Positions 18,558 to 26,355 of a DNA stretch of 64,000 bases are shown piece after piece (the stretch's first letter is position 1; every line of letters starts with the position of its first letter). The stretch spans positions 1,674,001-1,738,000 of the forward strand of contig OZ253477.1 of assembly GCA_965261775.1 (NCBI GenBank). Direction: 5' to 3'. The stretch comes from G965261775 sp965261775 (GTDB lineage Bacteria > Pseudomonadota > Gammaproteobacteria > Eutrophobiales > Eutrophobiaceae). The notes beneath the pieces were generated by a model that worked only from the letters and a program-made list of their open reading frames with translations, had not been told where the DNA came from and did not search any database. Both the position numbers and the translations under genes were made by a program.

Positions 18558-18933
18558 ATTTAATTGTTGTTTTAATAAATAAAATAAACTATGAATTTAG
18601 CACTCTTGTTTGAAGAGCGCAAAATCTAGACTGGATAGTTGTCGTTAAAATGGCATATTCAGTTTTACCTGGCCGGGCTATTCTCAATTTCCAGTAATGA
18701 TCATTGGAAATGGCGTCGTGGCCAAACTGCATACGATTTTGCAAATGTCGTGCGCACAACTTAAAACAACGTGCAAAAAAAACACGGCAAACTGTGTCAC
18801 TTTTTTAACTTTTTTAGGGTATATGTTTAGGATGTCAAAGTGAGGATATCAGCAATTCATCCTGTTTCATTATTTATTGACGTTGGCCAGCTAATTTTCT
18901 GCTGCTTTATCAATCCCTGTTATACTGAGTCAT
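18558..18933. other. Intergenic region between hrcA and the methyltransferase gene
   Basis: 376 bp of divergent spacer. It contains the CIRCE site, an imperfect dyad around 18686-18711 (arms ATTTCCA / TGGAAAT), and an AT-rich stretch with runs of A and T between about 18770 and 18830. A TATACT at 18921-18926 could be a -10 element for the methyltransferase, with its ATG only seven bases further. No coding sequence was seen. Confidence 0.6.
18597..18623 (-). promoter_or_regulatory. CIRCE operator (HrcA-binding site)
   Basis: On the plus strand the site reads TTAGCACTC, nine bases, then GAGCGCAAA. The consensus is TTAGCACTC-N9-GAGTGCTAA, so one arm is perfect and the other has two mismatches. 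It is 40 bp upstream of hrcA, the position expected for autoregulation of hrcA-grpE-dnaK-dnaJ. I could not identify a clear sigma-32 or sigma-70 promoter around it. Confidence 0.85.
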
Positions 18934-19677
18934 ATGGGTCCACATAATTTGCAATTGCTTGAATCGCAAGTCCTGTGCCTTGATGCAAAAGATGCCGTTA
19001 AATGGCTACAAAACTGGCCGAATGCCTCCGTTGATCTTGTGATAACCGACCCGCCCTATGAGTCTTTGGAAAAATATCGCGCAATTGGTACCACGACCCG
19101 GCTGAAAAAGAGCAGAGCTTCCAGCAATCAATGGTTTGATATTTTTCCAAATTCACGCTTCACCGAGTTATTCGCTGAGGTCTATCGTGTCCTCAAAAAG
19201 AATCGTCACTTCTATCTGTTTTCCAATCATGAAACGATGTTCGTGGCAAAACCTGAAGCAGAAAAGGCGGGCTTCAAATTCTGGAAACCACTGGTTTGGG
19301 ATAAGCAAAAAATAGGCCTAGGTTACCATTATCGAGCTCAGTATGAGTTTGTGCTCTTTTTTGAAAAGGGAAAAAGAAAGCTGAATGACTTGGGCATTTC
19401 CGATATTATATCCGTACCAAGAATTCATCGTGGCTATCCGACAGAAAAACCTGTGGAGGTGGCGCGGGTGCTTGTCAAACAGAGCACTGCAAAAGGAGAA
19501 TTGGTCATTGATCCGTTTATGGGTGCTGGTTCGGTCGGATTGGCATCAATAGGGCTGGGACGGAAATTTGCGGGGAATGATATTTCTACAGAAATTCGTG
19601 AGGTTGTGCGCGAGCGAATTGATGCCTTATATCGCCGCCAATCAAATTCAAAGCTGAAAAATGCCGCTTACCAATAA
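18934..19677 (+). CDS. DNA methyltransferase, N4-cytosine/N6-adenine type (permuted, beta-like)
   Basis: SAM-dependent exocyclic-amino DNA methyltransferase. The 247-residue protein has the catalytic DPPY (residues 39-42) near the N-terminus and the SAM-binding DPFMGAGSVG (193-202) near the C-terminus, the permuted order of the N6_N4 family; a TEKP segment (170-173) fits the conserved motif before the SAM site. The middle, about 45-160, is the likely target-recognition part; the recognised sequence cannot be predicted. No restriction endonuclease gene is adjacent. Instead a Ser/Thr kinase gene overlaps its end by 17 bp, so the two are translationally coupled. No Shine-Dalgarno is visible before ATG 18934, and the putative -10 is very close, so the mRNA may be leaderless. 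It lies in an accessory island. Confidence 0.9.
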   Translation: MGPHNLQLLESQVLCLDAKDAVKWLQNWPNASVDLVITDPPYESLEKYRAIGTTTRLKKSRASSNQWFDIFPNSRFTELFAEVYRVLKKNRHFYLFSNHETMFVAKPEAEKAGFKFWKPLVWDKQKIGLGYHYRAQYEFVLFFEKGKRKLNDLGISDIISVPRIHRGYPTEKPVEVARVLVKQSTAKGELVIDPFMGAGSVGLASIGLGRKFAGNDISTEIREVVRERIDALYRRQSNSKLKNAAYQ

Positions 19678-20761
19678 AAAAGGCGACAAAAAACTCTTCA
19701 CGTGGCTTCGTACACAAAAGGCCAATGCTATAGTTCCCTATGAGAACGTTTTAGAGGTAACTGGCTGGAATGAAACCACACTAAAAACATACATATCAAA
19801 GAATAAAATAGCCCCGTTTTTGTCCCCGCTTGAAAACAGGAAATTAAAGGTGCTGATGGATGGCAGAGATATTGATGAACGGTATTTCCATGAGACGTTT
19901 ACACAGACAGCGCCACGGCAGCTAACTCTCTCTGCTGGACAAAAGCTCAGCAGTAAACAGAACAAATATGAGTTGATTGAATCGCTTGGTAATGGTGCGA
20001 TTGCTGATGTTTGGTCGGCCCGAATCACGAATTGTCAGCAAAGAAAGGTCGCAGTAAAGGTAATGCTTCCTCATCGTAGGGACTTACTTCAGGCATCAAA
20101 GCTGCCGGACGTCCGGGAACGATTCTCCCGTGAAGCCCAAAATGGCCAAAAGCTGGACCATAAAAACATCGTCCAATATCTGGACACTGGTGAAATTAAC
20201 GGAAACCCCTTTCTCGTTATGGAACTTGCTGATTGTTCAATCGGCGCCAAACTAAAATCAAACGGTCCTTTCTCACCGAGAGAGGCCGCGAAGATCATTA
20301 GGTGTTGCACAGAAGGTTTACGTTATTTGCATAATAAGAAATGTTTGCACAGAGATATCAAGCCAGACAATATACTTTGGTTTCCTGATGCAATAAAGCT
20401 CGGAGATCTCGGCATTGTAAGATGGAGTGACTTTGACCCGACTTTTGTTAGTGGTGGCACCATAACAAAAGAATCGGTACAACTTGGATCATGGTTTTAT
20501 ATGGCCCCCGAGCAACTACAGTCGCCCCATGACGCTGTTAACGCATCGGATATTTATGCCTTGGGAATAACGTGGATAGAGATACTGACAAAATCTGTAC
20601 CAGCACCACGGGCCATAGCCGATGCCTATTATAAACTTCCTAGTGATATTGAGCCTGATATCGTTACGATAATTAAAAAAATGCATTCATTGCACTCGGA
20701 AGAACGTCCAAGCATAGATGACATCCTTCACACAATCAGCGGCGCATATATGCTTGATTAA
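19661..20761 (+). CDS. Serine/threonine protein kinase with N-terminal HTH-like region
   Basis: A 366-residue Hanks-type kinase. Residues 1-95 form a separate N-terminal region with an unusual pattern (TGWNETTLKTYISKNK around 34-49), which I read as a possible winged-helix or DNA-binding module; this is inference. The kinase domain follows: glycine loop LGNGAIADVW (109-118), Lys133 (AVKV), Glu158 in helix C, HRDIKPDN (230-237), DLG (249-251, in place of DFG), and GSWFYMAPEQ (276-285). All catalytic residues are present, so it should be active. There is no membrane segment and no PASTA or other sensor, so it is a soluble kinase. It overlaps the methyltransferase gene by 17 bp. The pairing recalls the PglX/PglW methylase-kinase logic of phage defence systems, but the other Pgl/BREX genes are absent. 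Confidence 0.9.
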   Translation: MPLTNKKGDKKLFTWLRTQKANAIVPYENVLEVTGWNETTLKTYISKNKIAPFLSPLENRKLKVLMDGRDIDERYFHETFTQTAPRQLTLSAGQKLSSKQNKYELIESLGNGAIADVWSARITNCQQRKVAVKVMLPHRRDLLQASKLPDVRERFSREAQNGQKLDHKNIVQYLDTGEINGNPFLVMELADCSIGAKLKSNGPFSPREAAKIIRCCTEGLRYLHNKKCLHRDIKPDNILWFPDAIKLGDLGIVRWSDFDPTFVSGGTITKESVQLGSWFYMAPEQLQSPHDAVNASDIYALGITWIEILTKSVPAPRAIADAYYKLPSDIEPDIVTIIKKMHSLHSEERPSIDDILHTISGAYMLD

Positions 20762-21205
20762 AGAGATGCTTTCAATATCTCCTCAGTCAAGTGAGAAAAG
20801 AAAAGCGCTTGCTACACGCTGTCCAAACTGCTGCGCTTGTCCAGGCCGTCCTCGTAGACGTGTCTATCCGTTTCGCAATCTGCCCGCACACGTAACTACT
20901 CCCACCGGGATAACTATAGCTATGCCGTACTCTCCGTCCGGGCACCGACCGAGGCGCAAAAAATGCGATTGTAATCGTCCTCACTCAACTTCATTTTCCA
21001 CTTCTGCTTCTCGCTACTGCCACCACCGTCCCCGTCTCACTGTGGCAGTGATACGGCTGTCTGCCGCATGTTAGCCCTCAGCGTTGGTGCGTCCACTATG
21101 TCCATGCGCGACGTTGAGAAACATAGGTAACCCCAAAGCAACTACTAACACAGCCTCGGCAAATATCCGTCTGCACACCATGCTTTTTTCCAATCGTCTT
21201 TACTG
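20762..21205. other. Non-coding or decayed stretch in the accessory island
   Basis: 444 bp with no convincing gene. A short open stretch near 20890-20972 on the plus strand (reading RNYSHRDNYSYAVLSVR and ending in a stop) has a composition like the C-terminal ends of formylglycine-generating-enzyme or DUF1566-type proteins. It is too short, and the frame is closed upstream, so it is at most a remnant. The remaining sequence shows only chance frames. Confidence 0.4.
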
Positions 21206-21512
21206 TTATCTTAATATGCCGTACTGATAGATGTCGTAGGAATTAAACAAACCATCATTACCATCATTGAGATCAAGGTAGTTAGGTGAACCATCTCCAT
21301 CGTTATCCCTTAAGCGAGGATTAAGCAACTCATAGCTATTTCTTGAAGACCCATAATTATTTACACCATCAGGTGCACTGCGGTAATGCGGACGTACATA
21401 GGTACCATCCTGGCGATAGTAACCTTCAACATAAACATCTCGCGCTATCCCTAAAGGCAAGGCAAGTGTTGTTATCAACAATTATGCTAGTTAATACTCT
21501 TTTATTAGTCAT
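21206..21512 (-). pseudogene. Frameshifted small secreted protein with YYRQDGTYVRPHYRS motif
   Basis: The open frame ending at 21206 encodes the YYRQDGTYVRPHYRSAPDG motif, common in small exported bacterial proteins, followed by a calcium-binding thrombospondin-3-like stretch (DNDGDGSPNYLDLND). In its own frame there is only a TTG start and half a signal peptide (ITTLALPLGIA). An ATG at 21512 with a strong GGAGG at 21521-21525 begins the missing half (MTNKRVLTSI) in another frame. Adding one base between about 21482 and 21500 would join them into a normal signal peptide. I therefore read it as a single gene broken by a one-base shift, real or due to sequencing error. Confidence 0.65.
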
Positions 21513-21617
21513 TTTACCAACCTCCGTTTTAGTTGTGACAATAGTTGGGTGTTTCACCCAGCGCATTACCAGTAGCGGAGACCGAAAGAATGAAAACTAA
21601 AAGCCATGTCTCGGGCA

Positions 21618-22058
21618 TTATCTTTTTTGCCGTGGGCAAAGATTTTCCGCCTCACCCAATGCCATGCGTTCCCACGCGCTGATAATTTTTTTTGATTGCC
21701 CAACATTTCTTCTTACCCTGAGCTCAACATTGTTGCCAAAAGCAACCGGGATAAAATCAAGTCGGCCTAAAACAAGGTATCTGCTACCAGAACCCGTGTC
21801 AACATAAATGTCACAAATCACATGGCCATCCCGCCCAGGTGGCGAACACTCTGTTCTGCCATAATGCACAGCAAAAATAATGCCATTACTTTCACGCCCG
21901 CAATGTCTCATCCCATGATAAAACGTGCTGACCGCAGACGGCACATCACTGTCGATCAGCAGAGTTCGCTTAGGCAAAAAATCGTCATCGGTCAATTCTC
22001 CCGGAGTCGCACAACCTACAGCAAAAATCGAAACCAACACAAGAATAAAACTTTTCAT
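21618..22058 (-). CDS. Small lipoprotein of unknown function
   Basis: The 146-residue protein starts with a lipoprotein signal (hydrophobic FILVLVSIFA, lipobox AVGC with Cys16) and an excellent ribosome site (GGAGGGG five bases before the ATG). The mature part has several Cys residues (HCGRES, RTECSPP, HVICDIY, ENLCP) and a beta-rich look. I do not recognise the family. It sits between two broken small exported-protein genes on the same strand, and is the only one of that set that looks intact. Confidence 0.75.
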   Translation of the reverse strand: MKSFILVLVSIFAVGCATPGELTDDDFLPKRTLLIDSDVPSAVSTFYHGMRHCGRESNGIIFAVHYGRTECSPPGRDGHVICDIYVDTGSGSRYLVLGRLDFIPVAFGNNVELRVRRNVGQSKKIISAWERMALGEAENLCPRQKR

Positions 22059-22152
22059 AACCCCTCCTGAAACAGGTAAAAATTTACACCTTTTCCACCA
22101 GATCGTGTTTAGGTAAATTTACCGCAAATAAAGACCTTCCCCCTAGAATCAG

Positions 22153-22306
22153 TCACAGGTATTGCGCCTCTGCTCTTACTTCTTCTGGTGTAGACCAGCC
22201 ATCGGTGCCTAGATAAGACTGTACACGTACTGCAGAGTCGTTAATGTCTGAAATCGTAACTTATTTTGTTGCACAACCTAAAATCAACACAGTAGGAAAC
22301 CCGCAT
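22153..22306 (-). pseudogene. Remnant of a small lipoprotein gene
   Basis: An ATG at 22306 opens a signal-like start that slips by one base into FPTVLILGCATK, a clear lipobox, then hits TAA. After the stop the same frame continues VTISDINDSAVRVQSYLGTDG and ends EEVRAEAQYL before TGA at 22153. The run of protein-like sequence across a stop and a shift argues for a decayed gene of about 50 codons. No family was recognised. Confidence 0.4.
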
Positions 22307-22339
22307 TTTTACTTGTCACGTTCTGAATCAATCGCGATT

Positions 22340-22546
22340 TCATTCAGATTTTGTTAACCAATACCCCCGCCAGTCAACCCCACCGATGACGGCGTCATCC
22401 GATGTCAGTCGAATCGGTGCATAGTCGTGATTATCACTCACTAAAAGCCATTTGTGATGTGGCGTATGTTCTAGACGTTTGACAAACAGATCATCTCCAA
22501 CCCGTGCGGTCGCGACCAAGCCCCGCTTGAGTTGCGCCGACGGTGG
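22340..22546 (-). pseudogene. C-terminal fragment of an S24 (LexA/phage-repressor-like) peptidase
   Basis: 68 codons read as the tail of a LexA/UmuD/CI-type self-cleaving repressor: LKRGLVATARVGDDLFVKRLE, then WLLVSDNHDYAPI and IGGVDWRGYWLTKSE before TGA. The pattern follows the LexA C-terminus (GQVVVARIDDEVTVKRL...LLPENSEF), including the catalytic lysine in FVKRL. The upstream half with the catalytic serine and the DNA-binding domain is missing; a stop closes the frame at 22547-22549. It is probably a relic of a prophage or mobile-element repressor. Confidence 0.6.
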
Positions 22547-22675
22547 TCAATAACGGGCAATTGATACCAGGCCATTTGTTATGTTTATATCATTATTGCC
22601 GTAAACGGCGTATTTGGTTCGTTCAGCGGACCATGCTATGTTTATGGTGTAATACAAGCGGGTTATCAAAATAAT

Positions 22676-23539
22676 ATGTTTAACAAAATCGGACTGATCA
22701 CCAGTTCAGCAAAAGACAATATTCAAAAGGCGTTGGTGGAACTGGTTGATTGTCTTGATGCACGGGGACGGCACATTGTGCTGGATACGCGTTGTGCGAC
22801 GTTGTTCTCTGAGCCTCGGTACAGTGTCTACGAAACAAGCGAACTGGGACGACATTGCGATCTGGTCATCGCCATCGGGGGGGATGGCACAATGCTGATG
22901 GCTTCCCACCTCTTATGCGATTTTAATGTGCCGTTGCTTGGTATTAACCTGGGTCGTGTCGGATTCCTCGCGGACATATCCGCCGATAATATCAAGCCCG
23001 ATATAGACAAGATATTAAACGGTGATTATGTTGAAGATGTCCGGTTTTTGTTGCGTGGGCAGGTATTTCGAGATGAAAAATGCGTATATGAAGACTACGC
23101 CTTTAACGATGTTGTTATTCAACGATGGAATATCGCCCGTCTGATTGAGCTGACAACCTGTATTAACGGCTCCTTTGTACACACCCACCGGTCTGACGGA
23201 ATAATTATATCGACCCCGACTGGTTCCACAGCATACGCTCTGGCCGGCGGTGGTCCCGTAATACACCCTTCGTTGGATGCACTTTTACTGGTACCAATCT
23301 GTCCGCACTCTGTGACCAATCGCCCTATTGTTGTGAATGGCAACAGTTGCATTGAAGTTACCATAGGAACGCAGGAAGCCGATCAGGCACGGGTGGCGTT
23401 TGACGGCGAGAGCAAATTCAAACTGGAGCCTACTGACCGTATCCGTATCAAGAAAAAAGATAAAAATATACGCCTGATTCATCCGCCCGGACATGACCAA
23501 TTTCACATATTGCGCGAAAAACTGCACTGGAGTAGATAA
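22676..23539 (+). CDS. nadK: NAD kinase
   Basis: Phosphorylates NAD+ to NADP+. The 287-residue protein has the invariant GGDGTML (about residues 65-71) and the conserved GSTAYALAGGGPV block in the C-terminal domain (near 177-190), with NDVVI upstream. Length fits the proteobacterial enzymes. It is followed 2 bp later by recN, an arrangement often seen near hrcA-grpE in gammaproteobacteria. Confidence 0.95.
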   Translation: MFNKIGLITSSAKDNIQKALVELVDCLDARGRHIVLDTRCATLFSEPRYSVYETSELGRHCDLVIAIGGDGTMLMASHLLCDFNVPLLGINLGRVGFLADISADNIKPDIDKILNGDYVEDVRFLLRGQVFRDEKCVYEDYAFNDVVIQRWNIARLIELTTCINGSFVHTHRSDGIIISTPTGSTAYALAGGGPVIHPSLDALLLVPICPHSVTNRPIVVNGNSCIEVTIGTQEADQARVAFDGESKFKLEPTDRIRIKKKDKNIRLIHPPGHDQFHILREKLHWSR

Positions 23540-23541
23540 CC

Positions 23542-25197
23542 TTGTTATGTCAACTTCTGATCAATGATTTGGCAATCATTGATACACTGGATCTGAAATT
23601 TGACTCCGGTATGACCGTATTGACCGGTGAAACCGGCGCTGGAAAATCCATATTGCTTGACGCACTCGGCCTGATATTGGGTGATCGAGCTGAAACTGGC
23701 ATTATCCGGAACGGTCGGGAAAAAACTGACATCAACGCGGTCTTTTCCATTGCCGACAATACCGAACTCCGCCGTCGTCTTGATGAAATGGGAATTGAGG
23801 TCGAAGATGAGTTATTCATCAGGCGCATTATCAGTCGCGATGGTCGTTCGCGCGCTTTTCTGAATAATATCCCGACACCGGTGCAAGGTCTGCGTAATAT
23901 TGGCGAATGTCTGGTTGATATCCATGGCCAGCATGCACATCAGTCATTATTGCGTTCGGTTACCCGACGTGAATTACTTGATCACGCAGGCAGTCACGAT
24001 GCACTTCTGAACGAGGTTACGGCGATCCATCGGGAATGGAAACATATCCGGGTTAAACTGGAAAATATCCGTACAAATGATGTTGATGCCGGACTAGCCT
24101 TGCTGAGGTACCAGATAGAAGAACTGGACGAAATGAATATAGGCGCCTCGGAATATACCGATATCGCCACACAATACAAACGTCTGTCTAATTCAGAAAA
24201 GGTGCTGGATATCTGCTGGAAGATAGTGATCGGTCTGTCCGAATCGGATAACGCGATTGATACGCAACTCGGTACCTGGAAGCGTGAGGTCAGGGAGTTT
24301 TGCGAGATAGATAACAAACTGGATAATATCGCCACCCTCCTTGACGGTGCTTTGATACAGATTGAAGAAGCCGCTGGTGAGTTACGCAGTTACATTGATC
24401 AGTTTGATATGGATAATGAACGACTCGCAAGGCTTGAGAGCCGTCTGGACAAATTCAGTGAATTTTCGCGTAAATACAAAGTGAAACCAGAGCAATTGTA
24501 CGAACATCTTGAGACGCTACGTGCTCGGCTGAGACGTTTTGAAGACGATCAGGAAAAAGTCAAGCAGTTGCGGGGCAGAGAAGTTGAATTAAGGGAGCAT
24601 TACTTCGTATTGGCTGGACAATTACACGCGAAAAGGCAAGAAACTGCTGCGGATATTTCCGCGAAGATCACGGCCAAGATACGCGAATTGGGCATAAACG
24701 GCCAATTTAGCATTGACGTTAAAACAATTGACGATACTGACCCCCATCCTCACGGGATGGACAAAATCAGCTTTCTGGTCTCGACCAATCCCGGGCAACC
24801 TTTACAGACACTCAACAAAGTCGCGTCGGGTGGTGAATTATCCCGTCTCAGTCTGGCAATTCAGATCATCGGATCAAAAGACAGCGGCGTTCCCACCCTG
24901 ATATTTGACGAAGTGGATACCGGAATCAGTGGCGGGGTTGCAGAAATTGTCGGTAAAACACTCTACAGTCTCGCGGAGTATCGACAGATATTCAGTGTCA
25001 CTCATCTTGCCCCAGTCGCTTCCTTTGGACACCACCATTTTCTCGTTTCAAAAGAGGATAAAAATAATGAGACGTTCACCCGCGTCGTCAAACTGGCGGG
25101 ACAGGACCGCGTGAGTGAAATTGCACGCATGCTCGCCGGTGTGAAAATCACTGATGAAAGCCGGGCCAATGCACAACAAATGCTGGAGTCTGTTTAA
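23542..25197 (+). CDS. recN: DNA repair protein RecN
   Basis: SMC-like ATPase acting in double-strand-break repair. The 551-residue protein has the N-terminal Walker A GETGAGKSILLDAL (about 30-43), long coiled-coil arms (roughly 150-380), the ABC signature VASGGELSRLSLA and Walker B LIFDEVDTGISGG. TTG 23542 is the likely start because LCQLLINDLAIIDTL matches the conserved RecN N-terminus and the nadK stop is just upstream. Confidence 0.95.
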   Translation: MLCQLLINDLAIIDTLDLKFDSGMTVLTGETGAGKSILLDALGLILGDRAETGIIRNGREKTDINAVFSIADNTELRRRLDEMGIEVEDELFIRRIISRDGRSRAFLNNIPTPVQGLRNIGECLVDIHGQHAHQSLLRSVTRRELLDHAGSHDALLNEVTAIHREWKHIRVKLENIRTNDVDAGLALLRYQIEELDEMNIGASEYTDIATQYKRLSNSEKVLDICWKIVIGLSESDNAIDTQLGTWKREVREFCEIDNKLDNIATLLDGALIQIEEAAGELRSYIDQFDMDNERLARLESRLDKFSEFSRKYKVKPEQLYEHLETLRARLRRFEDDQEKVKQLRGREVELREHYFVLAGQLHAKRQETAADISAKITAKIRELGINGQFSIDVKTIDDTDPHPHGMDKISFLVSTNPGQPLQTLNKVASGGELSRLSLAIQIIGSKDSGVPTLIFDEVDTGISGGVAEIVGKTLYSLAEYRQIFSVTHLAPVASFGHHHFLVSKEDKNNETFTRVVKLAGQDRVSEIARMLAGVKITDESRANAQQMLESV

Positions 25198-25674
25198 TAA
25201 ATATTTAAGGAGGGATTATTGAAAGAAATTTTGGGAAATGCCCGGATTCATCCCATCTTTCAATCCGAAGAGCATTTTCAGCGTTACACCCGGTGCAGCA
25301 CATTCACAGGGCATTAATGAATGCTGAACGTGGGCTTGGCGATCCCTTTTTGGCAAACCCCTAGAATTTGAGTGTATTGAAATTAAATTCAAATATGAAA
25401 CGAAGTAGCCTGGAATAGAAGGCCATTTAAATTTAAAAACCAGTCAGTACAAGACCTGGATCGCCATGACTTTCCAAAAGATACATCCAGGGAGGGAGCT
25501 TAAACGGCAAAATACTGATTCCAAAGTAACCGGAAAAGTAGAGAAGGGGCAATCAAACTCGAAAGTAAATACACGTTGAAATGGCAAGACTCACTTTATC
25601 TGGATTTCGCTGATGATTTCAAACATCTGCTAATATACATAAAGAAAAGATACTTAGACTCCAGGAGGCGTTTC
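25198..25674. other. Spacer between recN and the HEPN gene
   Basis: 477 bp. A 32-codon frame at 25219-25317 starts at TTG five bases after AGGAGGG, but has no recognisable product and may be chance. The rest is AT-rich with no clear gene, terminator or RNA. An upstream extension of the HEPN frame (25576-25674) is open but is unlikely to be translated. Confidence 0.4.
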
Positions 25675-26355
25675 GTGTCCGATCCAATTCCCCATGCCAG
25701 GCTGAAGGCCAAAGAGCATAAACTCTTCGGCGATGCATTCCCGGACGTCATGGAGCTACGAGTTCATCGCGCCATCAGCTGGATTGGGCGTGCGGAAAAG
25801 GAAAATAAAGACGAAGATGCCCGTTTCATCTTCCTGTGGATCGCGTTCAACGCTGCCTATGCTGATGAGGAAAAATTACAACGGCGCAACAGTGTCAATA
25901 CCCACAGGGAGCGTTCGACGATGGACGACTTCTTTGAAAAAGTCATTAAACTTGATGTAAAGTGCAGAATCTACAATGCAATATGGAAAAGTTTTTCCGG
26001 ACCCATCCGAACGCTCATACATAACAAATATATCTTCGAACCATTCTGGAAGCACCATAACCACATTGAAGGATACGACGATTGGGAATGTCGGCTTGAT
26101 AAATCCATCGCTAAATTCAATCAGCTTTTGAAATCACGGAATACCCCGACGATGTTGAGTATTGTCTTTGATCGTCTTTATGTGTTACGTAATCAACTTA
26201 TCCATGGCGGGGCGACATGGAACAGTGGCGTTAACCGGGAACAGATACGCGATGGCGCCAGAATCATGGCTTTTCTGATGCCTTTATTCGTGGATGTAAT
26301 GATGGACAATCCAGATGAAGGCTGGGGGCAACCGTTTTACCCGGTCGTGGATTAA
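25675..26355 (+). CDS. HEPN-domain protein (Apea-like), putative RNase or toxin
   Basis: I place the start at GTG 25675, because a perfect AGGAGG sits six bases before it; the frame is open 33 codons further upstream without a ribosome site. The 226-residue product begins SDPIPHARLKAKEH and ends in a helical region with RNQLIHGG (Arg172-x4-His177), the R-x4-6-H motif of HEPN ribonucleases and toxins, preceded by the conserved IFLWIAFNAAY block typical of Apea-like HEPN proteins. It stands alone with no visible antitoxin, and its end overlaps the convergent glmM by 4 bp. Assignment to HEPN is by motif. RNase activity is inference. Confidence 0.75.
   Translation: MSDPIPHARLKAKEHKLFGDAFPDVMELRVHRAISWIGRAEKENKDEDARFIFLWIAFNAAYADEEKLQRRNSVNTHRERSTMDDFFEKVIKLDVKCRIYNAIWKSFSGPIRTLIHNKYIFEPFWKHHNHIEGYDDWECRLDKSIAKFNQLLKSRNTPTMLSIVFDRLYVLRNQLIHGGATWNSGVNREQIRDGARIMAFLMPLFVDVMMDNPDEGWGQPFYPVVD

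Larger units (their letters stand above)
22059..22675. other. Spacer upstream of nadK holding two gene remnants
   Basis: 617 bp between the lipoprotein gene and nadK. It contains the lipoprotein remnant (22153-22306) and the S24 peptidase tail (22340-22546). The last 130 bp before nadK show no recognisable coding sequence and should contain the nadK promoter, but I could not identify the elements with confidence. Confidence 0.5.

Noticed and set aside
18686..18711. Dyad ATTTCCA/TGGAAAT between hrcA and the methyltransferase
   Set aside because: Imperfect and with no matching known operator; noted only in the spacer entry.
20718..21074. 118-codon plus-strand frame downstream of the kinase
   Set aside because: Cys/Pro/Arg-rich low-quality sequence, begins inside the kinase gene, no ribosome site; likely chance.
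25219..25317. 32-codon frame after recN with AGGAGGG upstream
   Set aside because: Good ribosome site but unrecognised, very short and unsupported; kept only as a remark on the spacer.
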